A stretch of 40,566 nucleotides of DNA from Prolixibacteraceae bacterium (lineage in GTDB: Bacteria; Bacteroidota; Bacteroidia; Bacteroidales; Prolixibacteraceae): contig JAUWAB010000035.1 of assembly GCA_030602265.1 (NCBI GenBank), forward strand, positions 1-40,566, written 5' to 3'. Shown here piece after piece: positions 8,420 to 17,809 of the stretch. Each line of letters opens with the position of its first letter. Within the stretch, counting starts at the first letter, position 1. The position numbers and the translations under genes were made by a program. The notes beneath the pieces are model-generated. The model did not search any database. It was not told the origin of the DNA and was given only the letters and a program-made list of their open reading frames with translations.

Positions 8420-9712
8420 ATGAAACATATCTTTCTTACTTCGTTATTTACCGCGTTTATGTTTTCCTACTTTGGCCTTCATGCCAGTGTCGTAATAGTG
8501 ATTCCTTTGGCCGGAAATACTTATCAGACTGCCGGCACTATATCCTCTTCTTCAAGGATAACTGCTTCAGGAATCGAGAACTGGGTATCGGCTGAATCCG
8601 TTTATTCTGTCTGGTTTAATATCAATAAACCAGCAGAGCTCAATCTGTCACTGATCATGGAAAACTCAGACCAAAAATCGAAAATTAAAGTTACCGTATT
8701 GGGTAAGTCTTACATTATCACTCCGGGACCAGGGGCAAAAAATCCTTTTCCGATAGGTTTGGTTAAGGCCACACAATCCGGATATATAAGGGTTGACCTG
8801 CAGGGTCTGGAAAAATCAGGCCCTTCTTATGGCCGGCCAGTCAGTCTGCAGGTTTCAGGGGAAGACCGTGGATTGATCATCTCCTGTGTGAAAGACAACA
8901 CCGATAACCGCTTTTACTGGGGCAGGAGAGGGCCTTCCGTCCATCTTTCCTACAAAACGCCTGTTGATACCGATCTGGAATGGTTTTACAGTGAAATTAC
9001 CGTTCCCGAAGGTGAGGATATCATCGGTTCCTATTTTATGGCCAACGGTTTTGCTGAAGGTTATTTCGGGATGCAGGTAAACAGCGAAACGGAGCGGCGG
9101 GTAATCTTTTCGGTCTGGTCGCCGTTTGTCACCGATAACCCTGAAGAAATTCCCGAGGAAGACCGGATCAGGGTTATCCGCAAAGGAGAGCAGACCATTG
9201 CCCATGACTTTGGCAATGAGGGATCTGGTGGCCACAGCCGCATCCTGTTCCCCTGGAAAGCGGGGGTGACTTACCGTTTCCTTAACCGGGTGAGACCCGA
9301 CGGCAATGGAAACACACTCTATTCTGCCTGGTTTTTTGCCCCGGAAACGGGATCCTGGCAGTTTATCACTACTTTTTCACGGCCTAAAACGGACACCTGG
9401 CTGAAAAGACCGCATTCCTTCCTGGAGAATTTTGTCGACCGGAACGGATATCTTGGCCGGATGGCCTGGTACGGGAACCAATGGGCTTGTGATACCAACG
9501 AAAAATGGTACCGGCTCACCGAAGCCCGTTTTACGGGAGATGATATTGCCCGGCGTGGTTATCGTCTCGATTTTGCCGGTGGAATGGAGGGTGACCGCTT
9601 CTTCCTGCGCAACGGCGGTTTTTTCAGTCCGCCTGTTCCGCTGAACAGCACTTTTACCGTTTCTCCCACAAAATTATCCAAACCGGAAGTTGACTTCAGC
9701 GCTCTGCCCTGA
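8420..9712 (+). CDS. secreted DUF5077/DUF3472 protein
   Basis: From the ATG at 8420 this is a 430-residue secreted protein that starts with a signal peptide (MKHIFLTSLFTAFMFSYFGL, cleavage near HA-S). The first 120 residues (VIVIPLAGNTYQTAGTISS onward) look like a DUF5077 beta-sandwich. The rest (WGRRGPSVHLSY ... FYSEITVPEGED ... GYFGMQVNSETERRVIFSVWSP) matches DUF3472, a beta-rich domain often found in polysaccharide-degrading loci of this phylum. The enzymatic activity of the family is not established, to my knowledge. It is transcribed divergently from susC-susD and may act on the same glycan at the cell surface. An upstream TTG at 8378 would put the start inside the promoter and ahead of the signal peptide, so the ATG is preferred. 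Confidence 0.82.
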   Translation: MKHIFLTSLFTAFMFSYFGLHASVVIVIPLAGNTYQTAGTISSSSRITASGIENWVSAESVYSVWFNINKPAELNLSLIMENSDQKSKIKVTVLGKSYIITPGPGAKNPFPIGLVKATQSGYIRVDLQGLEKSGPSYGRPVSLQVSGEDRGLIISCVKDNTDNRFYWGRRGPSVHLSYKTPVDTDLEWFYSEITVPEGEDIIGSYFMANGFAEGYFGMQVNSETERRVIFSVWSPFVTDNPEEIPEEDRIRVIRKGEQTIAHDFGNEGSGGHSRILFPWKAGVTYRFLNRVRPDGNGNTLYSAWFFAPETGSWQFITTFSRPKTDTWLKRPHSFLENFVDRNGYLGRMAWYGNQWACDTNEKWYRLTEARFTGDDIARRGYRLDFAGGMEGDRFFLRNGGFFSPPVPLNSTFTVSPTKLSKPEVDFSALP

Positions 9713-9732
9713 AGCCAACTTCCGGTATTTTT
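9682..9732. terminator. long hairpin overlapping the DUF3472 stop codon
   Basis: ACCGGAAGTT (9682-9691) pairs with AACTTCCGGT (9717-9726), and after one mismatch CTTCAG (9694-9699) pairs with CTGAAG (9709-9714), making an 18-step stem with a 9-nt loop, followed by TATTTTTA. It is an intrinsic terminator for the plus-strand gene. The left arm lies in coding sequence and the stop TGA (9710-9712) lies in the right arm. It also separates the convergent carB transcript. Confidence 0.75.
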
Positions 9733-12700
9733 ATCCTCCGGTAATGTCGGAATGGTAATCCTGAAGTGATTTTACCTGATAACTGCCGTTTCTTCTTTGC
9801 CGGATGCCTTCAGCTGCCGCCCGGGCCGCCGCCGTGGTGGTGATGTAGGGTACATTGTACCGGATGGCACTCTTCCGGATGTAAGAATCGTCATATTCAC
9901 TCATTTTCCCGGCAGGAGTATTAATGATCAGGTCAATTTCCCTGTTCACAATGGCATCCAGAATATTGGGCCGGCTTTCATGCAGCTTGTTTATAAACCT
10001 GGCCGGAATTCCGTTGGCTTCCAGGAAATCCCGGGTACCACCCGTTGCCATGATCTGGAATCCCATCTTCTGGAAATTCAGTGCTGTATCCACAATCTTG
10101 TCCTTGTCCCTGTCGCCAATGGTAATCAACACGGTGCCCGAAACCGGCAGCGGTGTTTTGGTGGCCTCCTGTGATTTGAAAAATGCCAGTCCGAAAGAAT
10201 CGGCCATACCAAGCACTTCGCCGGTTGACCTCATTTCCGGTCCTAAAACCGGATCCACTTCGGGGAACATGTTGAAGGGGAAGACCGCCTCTTTTACTCC
10301 GAAATGGTTGATATTCTGACGTTTCAGGCTGAAGTCGCTGAGCTTTTTGCCTAATACGATTTCCGTGGCAATTTTGGCCATCGGGATATTGCAGATTTTG
10401 GAAACCAGCGGGACTGTCCGGGAGGCCCGTGGATTGGCTTCCAGAATATAAACCACCTCCTTGTAAATGGCATACTGAATGTTCATCAGTCCGACCACTT
10501 TCATTTCGATGGCAATCCGGCGGGTATAATCTTCGATGGTTTTCACCAGTTCTTCCCTGATGATCACCGGCGGGATGACACAGGCCGAGTCTCCTGAATG
10601 GATGCCGGCGTACTCAATATGCTGCATGACCGCCGGGACGAAAGCATCGGTACCGTCGGCGATGGCATCCGCTTCTGCCTCAATGGCATCTTCGAGGAAC
10701 ATATCGATGAGCAGCGGCCGGTCGGGAGTGACATCCACGGCGGCGGCAACATATTGCCGCAACATATCTTCATCAAGTACGATTTTCATGCCTCTGCCGC
10801 CCAGTACGTATGACGGCCGTACCATCACCGGATAACCGATCCGGTTGGCAATGCCGATGGCTTCTTCCAGGTTGCTGGCCATACCCGACGGTGGCTGAGG
10901 AATATCCAGTTTCTCCATGATTTGCCTGAACCGGTCGCGGTCTTCGGCGAGGTCGATGGTCTCCGGACTGGTACCCACGATTTTTACGCCATTGGCTTCC
11001 AGTTCGCTGGCAATGTTCAGCGGTGTCTGGCCGCCAAACTGGACGATAACGCCTTCCGGTTTTTCCTTTTCATAGATGCTTAGTACATCCTCAACGGTAA
11101 GTGGCTCAAAATAGAGCCTTCCCGAGGTGTCATAATCGGTGGAAACGGTCTCCGGGTTGCAGTTCACCATGATGGATTCGTAGCCTGCATCGCGGATCGC
11201 AAAGGCAGCATGGACACAGCAATAGTCGAATTCGATCCCCTGGCCGATCCGGTTGGGACCTCCGCCTAATACCATGATCTTCCTGCGGTTGTCGGGCTGA
11301 ACCTGGTTGGGTGCGTTATAGGTAGAAAAGTAGTAGGCCGCATCGGCACCGCTGACCGGCACCGGCTCCCAGGCTTCCTCAAGTCCGAGACTTAGCCTTC
11401 TTTCACGGATTTCCTTCTCCGGAATTTCCAGGAGCTTGGACAGGTATTTGTCGGCAAAGCCGTCCTTCTTGGCCTGAATAAACAATTCGTCGGGCAACTC
11501 GCTGCCTCGCCAGGTCAGAATTTCCTCCTCCAGTTCAACCAGCTCCTTCATTTGCCTGATGAACCACTCCTTGATATAGGTCTTTTCATGAAGCTGCTCA
11601 ACAGTAGCCCCTTTTCTAAGCGCTTCATACATGATATACTGCCTTTCGCTGGATGCATGCTTCAGCAGAGACATCAGTTCCTCCAGCGTTTTTTTATTGA
11701 AATCTTTGGCGAATCCCAGTCCGTAACGCCCGGTTTCCAACGAGCGGATGGCCTTCTGGAATGCCTCCTTGTAATTCTTTCCGATGCTCATGACTTCACC
11801 CACCGCCTGCATCTGGGTTCCCAGCTTGTCGGTCAGTCCGTCGAACTTTTCAAATGCCCATTTGGCGAATTTTACGACCACATAATCGCCCCAAGGCGTG
11901 TATTTATCAAGCGTTCCTTCTCTCCAGTAAGGGATTTCATCTAAGGTAAGTCCGCCGGCAAGCAGCGCGGAAATCAGTGCAATCGGGAAACCCGTGGCTT
12001 TGGATGCCAGGGCTGATGACCTTGACGTACGCGGATTGATCTCGATGACCACTATTCTGCCGGTTTTCGGGTCATGGGCAAACTGCACATTGGTTCCGCC
12101 GATAACGCCAATATCCTCCACAATCCGGTAAGCGTATTCCTGGAGCCTTTTCTGCAGTTCTCCGGAAATGGTCAGCATAGGTGCGGTGCAGAAGGAGTCT
12201 CCGGTATGCACCCCGATAGCGTCGACATTTTCAATAAAACAAACCGTAATCATCTGGTTTTTGGCATCCCTGACCACCTCCAGTTCAAGCTCTTCCCAGC
12301 CTAATACCGATTCCTCGACCAGGATCTGGTTTACCATGCTGGCGGCAATCCCCCTGGCGGCAATGGTCCTTAACTCTTCAATGTTGTAAACCAGTCCGCC
12401 GCCGGTTCCGCCCATGGTATAAGCCGGACGGATAACCACCGGGAAGCCCAGTTCCTCGGCTACTTTTTCTGCATCTTCCACGGTATTCACCGCCTGGCTG
12501 CGGGGCATCTCTATTCCCAGACGGGTCATGCTGTTCTTAAACTCTGTTCGGTCTTCGCCTTTTTCAATGGCCTTCAGGTTTACACCGATCACTTCGACGT
12601 CATATTGTTCCAAAATTCCCTCATTGGCAAGCTGTAGCGACAGGTTCAAAGCCGTTTGTCCGCCCAGGTTGGGAAGAAGGGCATCGGGCCGTTCTTTCTT

Positions 12701-12934
12701 GATGATCTCGGTCAGTGCATAAATATTCAGCGGCTCGATATAGGTAAAATCGGCCATCTCCGGATCGGTCATGATGGTTGCCGGATTGGAATTGACCAAT
12801 ACAATCTGGTAACCCAGAGAACGAAGGGCTTTGCATGCCTGTGTTCCTGAATAGTCAAATTCACAGGCTTGTCCGATGATAATCGGGCCCGAACCAATAA
12901 TCATGATTTTTTTGAGATCTTCCCTTTTTGGCAT
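9731..12934 (-). CDS. carB: carbamoyl-phosphate synthase large subunit
   Basis: This 1067-residue protein makes carbamoyl phosphate from bicarbonate, ATP and ammonia supplied by the small subunit, for pyrimidine and arginine synthesis in the cytoplasm. It has the expected internal duplication: a first half with IIGSGPIIIGQACEFDYSGTQ (shown here as IIGSGPIIIGQACEFDY) and an ATP-grasp fold with GGTGGG near 176-181, and a second half that restarts with VLGGGPNRIGQGIEFDYCC near 558 and its own ATP-grasp fold with GGRGM near 713. An MGS-like allosteric domain occupies the last 135 residues or so. Length is close to the E. coli enzyme (1073). carA is not in the window, and carB seems to be transcribed alone. 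Confidence 0.98.
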   Translation of the reverse strand: MPKREDLKKIMIIGSGPIIIGQACEFDYSGTQACKALRSLGYQIVLVNSNPATIMTDPEMADFTYIEPLNIYALTEIIKKERPDALLPNLGGQTALNLSLQLANEGILEQYDVEVIGVNLKAIEKGEDRTEFKNSMTRLGIEMPRSQAVNTVEDAEKVAEELGFPVVIRPAYTMGGTGGGLVYNIEELRTIAARGIAASMVNQILVEESVLGWEELELEVVRDAKNQMITVCFIENVDAIGVHTGDSFCTAPMLTISGELQKRLQEYAYRIVEDIGVIGGTNVQFAHDPKTGRIVVIEINPRTSRSSALASKATGFPIALISALLAGGLTLDEIPYWREGTLDKYTPWGDYVVVKFAKWAFEKFDGLTDKLGTQMQAVGEVMSIGKNYKEAFQKAIRSLETGRYGLGFAKDFNKKTLEELMSLLKHASSERQYIMYEALRKGATVEQLHEKTYIKEWFIRQMKELVELEEEILTWRGSELPDELFIQAKKDGFADKYLSKLLEIPEKEIRERRLSLGLEEAWEPVPVSGADAAYYFSTYNAPNQVQPDNRRKIMVLGGGPNRIGQGIEFDYCCVHAAFAIRDAGYESIMVNCNPETVSTDYDTSGRLYFEPLTVEDVLSIYEKEKPEGVIVQFGGQTPLNIASELEANGVKIVGTSPETIDLAEDRDRFRQIMEKLDIPQPPSGMASNLEEAIGIANRIGYPVMVRPSYVLGGRGMKIVLDEDMLRQYVAAAVDVTPDRPLLIDMFLEDAIEAEADAIADGTDAFVPAVMQHIEYAGIHSGDSACVIPPVIIREELVKTIEDYTRRIAIEMKVVGLMNIQYAIYKEVVYILEANPRASRTVPLVSKICNIPMAKIATEIVLGKKLSDFSLKRQNINHFGVKEAVFPFNMFPEVDPVLGPEMRSTGEVLGMADSFGLAFFKSQEATKTPLPVSGTVLITIGDRDKDKIVDTALNFQKMGFQIMATGGTRDFLEANGIPARFINKLHESRPNILDAIVNREIDLIINTPAGKMSEYDDSYIRKSAIRYNVPYITTTAAARAAAEGIRQRRNGSYQVKSLQDYHSDITGG

Positions 12935-13160
12935 AGAATTAAAGTATTAATGGTGTTTTTTATACAAATCTGACACAAAAATGTCGCAAATAATTTAAAA
13001 AATGACCAATAAAGGAATTTTCTGTGGTAATTCTGCAAAAAAGTTCTCTTTGGATTTACGCTGCCGGAGGATTATGACTAAACATTTAAAGTAATTCTTC
13101 GTTACCTTCTGAAACAAATATTGAATGGAATTGCCATATAGAACAATACAATAAAATTAA

Positions 13161-14321
13161 ATGAAAGGAAATTCAGGATTTATGATATTTTTTGCCATTG
13201 TGTTTTTGGTTAACCTGGTGGTTAACCTCTATATTTTTTCACGGACCAAAGCGCTCTTTCCGGCCCAGGGCTGGGCATGGTGGTCTGCTGCCATATTATT
13301 CTGGCTAATGGCATTTGCCTATATGACCGGCAGGTTTACAGAAAGGGCAGGCCCAATGTGGCTTGCTGAACCTTTTGTTACCTTAGGCTCCTGGTGGTTA
13401 GGTGCGATGCTTTACCTTACCCTGTTGTTTTTACTTGCCGATATTTTAAGGGGTCTGAACCACCTGACCGGTATCACAGATGTATTCCGTTTCAGCTGGA
13501 ACAGCGGGAAAGGTTCTGTTGCTGTAGTTACCATATATGCTCTGACGGCCATAATTCTGGCTGCAGGGTATTATAATGCCAGAATGCCTGTCGTGCGATG
13601 GCAGGCTGTTCAGCTGGACAAACCTGTTCCCGGCGGGAAACAGCGGGTGGTACTGGTTTCTGATATTCACCTTGGCATGATGATTTCTAATGGCCGCCTG
13701 GATACGCTGGTGAGCCTGGTTAACCGGCAGCAACCGGATATTGTGCTGCTGGCCGGTGATGTATTTGACGAAGATTTAGGCCCCGTGATTGAGAACAATA
13801 TGGGGGACCTGCTAAAAAACTTTAGGGCAACTTACGGAGTTTACGCCGTTTTGGGGAACCATGAGTTTTACGGCAATGCTGCAGCTGCCGAACAGTACCT
13901 GACCGACCACCGGATTACCGTTCTGCGTGACAGTGTGGCTGTTTTGCCCAACGGAATCCAGATTGCGGGAAGAGAGGACATTACAGGTGAGAATATGTAC
14001 GGAAAGCCCAGGAAGTCCCTGGATGAGCTGATGTCGGGAATCAATCAGGAAAACCCTGTATTGCTGATCGACCATCAGCCTTACCGGCTGACCGAGGTGG
14101 GCGGTTATCCTGTCGACCTTCAGGTGTCGGGACATACCCATCATGGACAGATGTGGCCCTTTAATTATATTACTTCGGCAATATTTGAAATCAGCCGTGG
14201 CTACGGCCGGATCGGCAATACCCATTTTTATGTATCCTCAGGATACGGGACCTGGGGGCCGCCTATTCGCACCAACACCCGTTCGGAAATTGTGGTACTT
14301 GAGATTACCGGAAATTCATAG
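13161..14321 (+). CDS. membrane-anchored metallophosphoesterase (YaeI/YkuE-like)
   Basis: This 386-residue protein has four predicted membrane helices in its first 140 residues (about 7-26, 39-57, 76-95, 120-137) and a calcineurin-like phosphoesterase domain after them. The metal-binding motifs are all present: SDIHLG at 167-172, LLAGDVFDE at 196-204, LGNHEF at 231-236, a DHQP motif near 290 and SGHTHHGQ near 325. Relatives of this architecture include YkuE/YaeI-type enzymes, some of which act on lipid-linked or UDP-sugar pyrophosphates at the membrane; the substrate here is unknown. It is convergent with the glutamine synthetase gene and stands alone on its strand. The 72 nt between the two contain no convincing terminator. 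Confidence 0.88.
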   Translation: MKGNSGFMIFFAIVFLVNLVVNLYIFSRTKALFPAQGWAWWSAAILFWLMAFAYMTGRFTERAGPMWLAEPFVTLGSWWLGAMLYLTLLFLLADILRGLNHLTGITDVFRFSWNSGKGSVAVVTIYALTAIILAAGYYNARMPVVRWQAVQLDKPVPGGKQRVVLVSDIHLGMMISNGRLDTLVSLVNRQQPDIVLLAGDVFDEDLGPVIENNMGDLLKNFRATYGVYAVLGNHEFYGNAAAAEQYLTDHRITVLRDSVAVLPNGIQIAGREDITGENMYGKPRKSLDELMSGINQENPVLLIDHQPYRLTEVGGYPVDLQVSGHTHHGQMWPFNYITSAIFEISRGYGRIGNTHFYVSSGYGTWGPPIRTNTRSEIVVLEITGNS

Positions 14322-14393
14322 GCGCATCATCCGGTTACCGTTTAGCCGGAAATCATGGAGAGCAGCTATGGTTTGGTATAACTTAATGCTGCC

Positions 14394-15887
14394 CTACTGG
14401 CAGTGGATAAATCTGTTGACCAGTTCGCGGACCGCCTCATCGTTTCCTTTGATTTCATTACGCAGATTCGCGTCATTGAACTGCCGGAGATAGGAGAGGG
14501 TATAGTCAATCAGTTTAGCAGGAAAGATATTTCCTGCTTCAAAAACATGGCGTTTGTTTTCCAGTCTTTGTGCTGATTCGACACAGGATGCAGGCAGGGG
14601 TTTCAGGTCACCGGCCATCCTGCTTGCAGCGATATTTCCTTCAACATACATCTTTTCAGCCAGCTCAAGGGCTCCTTGCATTTTCAGTCCATGCAAAACG
14701 GATACGATAAGTCCGGCCAGTGTAAGATGGATGTTTGCGCTGCCGTCGGGAACCCTGAATTCGAAGGTTTGCTTGCCGTGATCCTCTTCCATGGGTACCC
14801 TTATGCCGGGATTGGCTAATTCGGCCATGTTCCGGTTGCCGGTCCAGCCCAGCGGTACCCTTACCAGGGCTGAGCGGTTACGGGCTCCCCAGCAGATATT
14901 GGTCGGTGCTTCCTGGTTGGGTACCAGTCGCAGATAGGAGGTCGGATTGGTGTTGCCGAAGGCGGTCAGGGCATCGGCAAGATCCAGGATGCCCGCAATG
15001 GCCTGTTTGGAGAGATCAGAAATTTTACCGTTTTCAAGGACAAGATTCCGGCCGTTTTTTTCTAACAGCATATGAAAATGCAAACCACTACCGGCCTTGC
15101 CAATGGTGATTTTCGGGGCAAAGCTGATTTCTACGCCCATTTCCTGTGCAAGCATCCTGAGTACCCATTTGGCAATAACCAGCTGATCTGCAGCTGACTC
15201 CGGATCTGTCGGAAGAAATTCTATTTCATGTTGCTCAAATGATTCATCGTGTTTCAGGAAATTCCCGACTTCTGAATGGCCATATTTGATCATTCCACCA
15301 CAGGCAGCGATTAACCTAAGCGCCCGTTTGCGCATACGTTCAAATTTCGAAAATGGCTCTGACTCATGATAACCCTTCTGGTCGGTAGCCTGAAAAAATC
15401 CGGTTGCCTTGCTGTTAACATAGTACTCCAGTTCACCAAGGAATTTTATCTCCATCCCGGTATCGTTTATGAACCGGCGGTTTGCCTTGCAGAGAACATA
15501 TTCCGGGGATAATTCAAGCGGATTACCCTGAGGATCAAAGAATGAGCAAAGTATTTCAAGCGATGGTTCTTCTGAAAAAGGGTTCAGGAAGGCCGTCCGG
15601 TACCTCGGGACCACATACAGGTCACTGCTTCCCGTTTCCATAAAAGGAAAAAGACTGGAACCGTCGACACGCTCCCCATAAGTAAGAATATCATGCAGAT
15701 GGCTGCGGCTGGTGATTACAAAATTGAGCGTCTTTAACCTGCCATCACCCCCGATATACCTGAAATTTAACATTTCAATCTTATGGGCATCCATATACCG
15801 GATGATATCTTCGCGTGTAAAAAGTACGGCTTCCTTCTGAAGAAACCTGACCAACGGATTGGCGTTCAAGTGAAAATTAGCTGACAT
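14394..15887 (-). CDS. glnA: glutamine synthetase family protein (type I fold)
   Basis: This 497-residue protein joins ammonia and glutamate to make glutamine, if it is a true synthetase. It has the N-terminal beta-grasp domain (IEMLNFRYIGGDGRLKTLNF region, about 37-57), a DGSSLFP motif near 95, the metal-binding GELEYYV near 150, the catalytic KAGSGLHFHM near 265, and NPTSYLRLVPNQEAPTNI followed by RNRSALVRVP near 320-355. In the classical enzyme the catalytic loop reads NGSGMH; here the Asn is replaced by Ala, which is usual for this Bacteroidota group (they share the HC end of the C-terminus). No recognisable adenylylation-site motif was found. A gamma-glutamyl ligase of another amine is the alternative. 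Upstream lies a 193-nt divergent region shared with the pseudouridine synthase gene. Confidence 0.87.
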   Translation of the reverse strand: MSANFHLNANPLVRFLQKEAVLFTREDIIRYMDAHKIEMLNFRYIGGDGRLKTLNFVITSRSHLHDILTYGERVDGSSLFPFMETGSSDLYVVPRYRTAFLNPFSEEPSLEILCSFFDPQGNPLELSPEYVLCKANRRFINDTGMEIKFLGELEYYVNSKATGFFQATDQKGYHESEPFSKFERMRKRALRLIAACGGMIKYGHSEVGNFLKHDESFEQHEIEFLPTDPESAADQLVIAKWVLRMLAQEMGVEISFAPKITIGKAGSGLHFHMLLEKNGRNLVLENGKISDLSKQAIAGILDLADALTAFGNTNPTSYLRLVPNQEAPTNICWGARNRSALVRVPLGWTGNRNMAELANPGIRVPMEEDHGKQTFEFRVPDGSANIHLTLAGLIVSVLHGLKMQGALELAEKMYVEGNIAASRMAGDLKPLPASCVESAQRLENKRHVFEAGNIFPAKLIDYTLSYLRQFNDANLRNEIKGNDEAVRELVNRFIHCQ

Positions 15888-16080
15888 ATGGTTTCAATTA
15901 GTAATTTTGAGGCCACGAACATAACGGAGTTTTTTTTTATAAATGATGATTAAGGTCATTTACCTGATCCGGGCTAAATAAGTTTTCGTAAATTGCGACA
16001 CTCCGTTTTGTATATGTTTTTAATTAATCTATAAGGTTAATTTATGCATTTTAAATGGTTGTAAATTAATAGTTTGTAAT

Positions 16081-16983
16081 ATGAATGAAAAACCAAAGCG
16101 TAAGGGTAGGATTACCAGGCCTGAACCTGTATTAACGGTCACCGGACCTGAGGACCTGATGAATTTTCTGATCAGAATGCTTCCCCATAAAAACCGCGAC
16201 AATATAAAAACCTACCTGCGCGACAACCAGGTGTTGGTTGACGGCGACCCGGTTTCGCAGTATAATTATCAATTACGGCCCGGGCAGCAGGTGGTCATCA
16301 GTAAAAATAAGATCTCAAAGAAAAAAACATACCGGGGAATATCGATAATCTATGAAGACAACGACTTGATTATCATAGACAAACATGCCGGAGTTCTTTC
16401 CGTTGCCACGGACAATAAGGAGAAATTTACAGCGTACTCCATTTTATATGACCATGTAAAGCGAAAAAATCCGGATGGAAAAATTTTCATCGTTCACCGT
16501 TTAGACCGTGAAACTTCCGGCCTGATGATGTTTGCGAAAAGCGCAAAGGTTCAGAAAAAACTGCAGGAAAACTGGAATGACATCATCAGGGAGAGGGTAT
16601 ACGTAGCGGCGGTGCAGGGTGAAGTAAACCCTCCTCAGGGGGAAATATCCTCTTACCTTAGGGAGAACAAAGGCATGATGGTTTTTTCCAGTCAGGATGG
16701 CGATGACGGAAAATACGCAGTGACACACTATGAGACCATCAGGGGCAACGGGATGTTTACCCTGCTCCGGATGAGCCTTCGGACGGGCAGGAAAAACCAG
16801 ATCAGGGTACATCTTCAGGATATAGGCCATCCGATTGTCGGGGATAAAAAGTATGGTTCAAAGGTCAATCCTATCAGCAGGCTGGCACTTCATGCCCAGG
16901 TACTGGCATTTCAGCATCCCGTAAATAGCCGGGAATTGAGGTTTGAAACTTCAGTACCCAGAAAATTTCAGGAATTATTCTGA
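16081..16983 (+). CDS. RluA-family pseudouridine synthase with S4 domain
   Basis: This 300-residue enzyme isomerises uridine to pseudouridine in rRNA or tRNA. An S4-like RNA-binding region occupies about 18-75 (LPHKNRDNIKTYLRDNQVLV segment, shown as NIKTYLRDNQVLVDG). The catalytic domain carries HRLDRETSGL at 139-148, with the catalytic Asp at 142, and RTGRKNQIRVHL near 236-247, which is the conserved uracil-site motif. The target base cannot be told from sequence; the family includes RluC, RluD and TruC-like members. The next gene (SDR) starts 54 nt downstream on the same strand, so they may be cotranscribed. Confidence 0.92.
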   Translation: MNEKPKRKGRITRPEPVLTVTGPEDLMNFLIRMLPHKNRDNIKTYLRDNQVLVDGDPVSQYNYQLRPGQQVVISKNKISKKKTYRGISIIYEDNDLIIIDKHAGVLSVATDNKEKFTAYSILYDHVKRKNPDGKIFIVHRLDRETSGLMMFAKSAKVQKKLQENWNDIIRERVYVAAVQGEVNPPQGEISSYLRENKGMMVFSSQDGDDGKYAVTHYETIRGNGMFTLLRMSLRTGRKNQIRVHLQDIGHPIVGDKKYGSKVNPISRLALHAQVLAFQHPVNSRELRFETSVPRKFQELF

Positions 16984-17037
16984 TAATCCAATTGCAAAAA
17001 GGGGAGGATTTGCGATCCACCTGAAAAGAAAATAATT

Positions 17038-17793
17038 ATGAACGAATTCAGAACTGCAGTAATTACAGGAGGCGCACAGGGCATTGGCCGGGTGGTTGCC
17101 GATGCCTTACTGAAAAACAGGTGGAATGTAGCCGTATGGGATGCCGACGAAGAGGCTCTCTCTCAGGAAACGAAAAGGCAAAAAGGAAACGGGCAGTGGC
17201 TGGGCATTTACTGTGACGTGTCGTGTGCGGGCAGTGTTCAGGTAGCTCTGAATTCCACTTTAAAAAATTTCGGCCAGCTAAATCTTTTGCTGAACAATGC
17301 TGCCATCCATGCCAACAAACCTTTGTCGGAACTTGAAGTATCCGAATTCAGGAGGGTCATTGACGTCAACCTGACCGGCACCCTGATCTGTTCCAAGATC
17401 TGTGAAAAACCACTTCGCGAAAACCAGGGGGTCATTATCAATATGTGTTCTACCAGGGCGTTCCAGTCTGAAGCCAATACCGAAGCCTACTCCGCATCCA
17501 AGGGGGGTGTTTTTGCGCTGACCCATGCCCTGGCAGTCAGCCTGGGGCCCGAAGTTCGCGTAAACTCGATCAGTCCGGGCTGGATCGATGTATCTGCTGT
17601 CAGGAAATCCCAAACAGCCCGGCAGGAGGAACTATCCGGGGAAGATCACAGCCAGCACCCGGCAGGCCGTGTTGGGATCGGTGAGGATATTGCTGCCATG
17701 GTGAAGTTCCTGGCCAATCCCGACAACAGCTTTATCACCGGACAGAATTTTGTGATTGACGGCGGGATGACCCGTAAAATGATCTATATCTGA
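17038..17793 (+). CDS. short-chain dehydrogenase/reductase (SDR)
   Basis: This 251-residue protein is a classical NAD(P)-dependent SDR oxidoreductase. It has the dinucleotide-binding TGGAQGIG at 10-17, an acidic D36 after the second beta strand, which favours NAD(H), NNAA at 86-89, and the catalytic Ser138, Tyr151 and Lys155 (YSASK). The C-terminal VIDGGMTRKMIY end is common in glucose/ribitol dehydrogenase-like members. The substrate is unknown. It follows the pseudouridine synthase gene and is convergent with the rRNA methyltransferase gene, with 10 nt between the stops. Compared with the KduD protein at 34132-34941 it is a diverged paralogue, not a duplicate. Confidence 0.9.
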   Translation: MNEFRTAVITGGAQGIGRVVADALLKNRWNVAVWDADEEALSQETKRQKGNGQWLGIYCDVSCAGSVQVALNSTLKNFGQLNLLLNNAAIHANKPLSELEVSEFRRVIDVNLTGTLICSKICEKPLRENQGVIINMCSTRAFQSEANTEAYSASKGGVFALTHALAVSLGPEVRVNSISPGWIDVSAVRKSQTARQEELSGEDHSQHPAGRVGIGEDIAAMVKFLANPDNSFITGQNFVIDGGMTRKMIYI

Positions 17794-17809
17794 TCTTTGT
17801 TGATCAGAT
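17788..17809. terminator. short hairpin spanning two convergent stop codons
   Basis: ATCTGATC (17788-17795) and GATCAGAT (17802-17809) form an 8-bp stem around TTTGTT. The SDR stop (17791-17793) lies in one arm and the methyltransferase stop (17804-17806) in the other. There is almost no T tract, so termination by this stem alone is doubtful. Confidence 0.35.

Noticed and set aside
14322-14393. Terminator between the metallophosphoesterase and glutamine synthetase genes
   Set aside because: Short CCGG-type pairings exist but there is no stable stem with a T tract on either strand.
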